A stretch of 64,000 nt of DNA from Phytophthora quininea (taxonomy: Eukaryota > Oomycota > Peronosporomycetes > Peronosporales > Peronosporaceae): assembly GCA_011947345.1 (NCBI GenBank), contig JAAVTG010000218.1, positions 1-64,000 of the forward strand, given 5' to 3'. This document shows, one piece after another, positions 63,397-64,000 of this stretch. The stretch's first letter is position 1; every line of letters starts with the position of its first letter. The translations under genes were made by a program, and so were the position numbers. The notes under the pieces are model-generated. The model saw only the letters and a program-made list of their open reading frames with translations. It did not search any database and was not told the origin of the DNA.

Positions 63397-64000
63397 ATGC
63401 TGACTATCGCGCGTCGTTCGGGCGCTCTTGCGAGGACCTCAGCCATCCGCAGCGCCTCGTCGGTGGCCCCCAGCCTTCCTCGGCCCCTGCTGAGCGTGGC
63501 AACATCCAGGACTTGCTGGCGGGCAACGCCACGGCTCGCAACGGCGTCGGTACGTGGTTCTGGTACAGATTAGAGATCGGGTGACACTAGTCCCCTAATA
63601 GCCTCCCTCTGTATGCCCATTAGAGTACGTCGTGTCGCGCGTGGATGACCTGGTCAACTGGGGTCGCAAGAGCTCTCTGTGGCCCATTACCTTCGGTCTG
63701 GCCTGCTGCGCCGTCGAGATGATGCACAGCGGTATGTGACGTTTGTACCGCTTGAGTGGTCCTTCGGTGGCTGATGTCTTGTGTTATGTGACGGTAGCCG
63801 GCTCCCGGTACGACTTCGAGCGCATGGGTATGGTGTTCCGAGCTTCCCCTCGTCAGACGGACGTCATGATCGTTGCTGGTACACTTACCAACAAGATGGC
63901 GCCGGCCTTGCGCCGCGTGTACGACCAGATGCCCGAGCCCCGCTATGTGGTGTCCATGGGCAGCTGCGCCAATGGCGGAGGCTACTACCACTACTCGTAC
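63397..64000 (+). CDS. NDUFS7: NDUFS7 / NuoB-type 20-kDa (PSST) subunit of respiratory complex I, partial at window end
   Basis: ATG 63397 opens a mitochondrial presequence ([20 protein letters not shown]). After a frame change near 63440-63500 comes [20 protein letters not shown] (joined over intron 63550-63623), then [20 protein letters not shown] (with the CC pair that binds cluster N2). Intron 63732-63797 is followed by [40 protein letters not shown], and [20 protein letters not shown], containing another cluster cysteine. This is the nuclear copy of the complex I subunit that carries Fe-S cluster N2 near the quinone site. The C-terminus lies beyond the window. Confidence 0.93.

Noticed and set aside
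1..64000. tRNA and rRNA genes
   Set aside because: No cloverleaf with A/B boxes or rRNA-like stretch was noticed; a tRNAscan run would be needed to exclude them fully.

Overview
The window looks like nuclear DNA of an oomycete, most likely a Phytophthora-type plant pathogen. It holds many secreted effector-like genes of the RXLR-EER class with C-terminal WY/LWY-type modules. Their 5' flanks share the oomycete initiator-like element TCA-TT-x-CAATTCGCC. Introns are short (about 60-80 nt, GT-AG). Three transposon classes typical of these genomes are present: Helitron, DIRS-type tyrosine-recombinase retroelement and LINE. No tRNA, rRNA or CRISPR array was seen. I cannot name the species.

Region 1 (1-23942) is a transposon-dominated block. 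Its most unusual content is a duplicated three-gene cassette in fixed order and orientation: a small OB-fold-like protein, a SANT/Myb-like protein of the oomycete DUF6818 type, and a strongly divergent histone H4. Copy 1 is at 173-4741 and copy 2 at 18466-20911. Between them lies a broken Helitron replicase-helicase (about 7618-15898). Its helicase is split by a recent non-autonomous LTR element in the rare form LTR-int-LTR-int-LTR (12218-14778, target duplication AGCTA). A textbook Helitron 3' end (perfect 8-bp hairpin, then CTAG before T) is at 23911-23942. A plausible 5' end (A|TC) is at 5256. If both are right, an element of about 18.7 kb carries the replicase, an oxygenase-like gene with a C2H2 finger, and cassette copy 2.

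Region 2 (24169-50868, with an outlier at 54200-54966) is an RXLR effector nursery: about 20 related genes and relics on both strands. Readable or nearly readable copies are at 25680, 37085, 43087, 45562, 48113, 49142 and 54200. Others show loss of the start codon, frameshifts, a fusion of two effectors, a LINE insertion with target duplication inside a signal-peptide region, and an in-place inversion that contains a DNA transposon. Local segmental duplications (28.98-30.76 kb with 45.3-46.7 kb) and a composite repeat (25.2 and 44.35 kb) link the copies.

Region 3 (51.7-64.0 kb) brings in conserved host genes: WDR33/Pfs2 (pre-mRNA 3'-end processing), a DIRS retroelement remnant, a small unknown gene, a universal-stress-protein-like gene, and the start of the complex I subunit NDUFS7, which runs off the end.

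A caution applies throughout. WDR33 and NDUFS7, which should be essential, also carry several apparent one-base indels, some at short homopolymers. Single frameshifts here may therefore be assembly errors, and 'pseudogene' for a gene with one indel is provisional.
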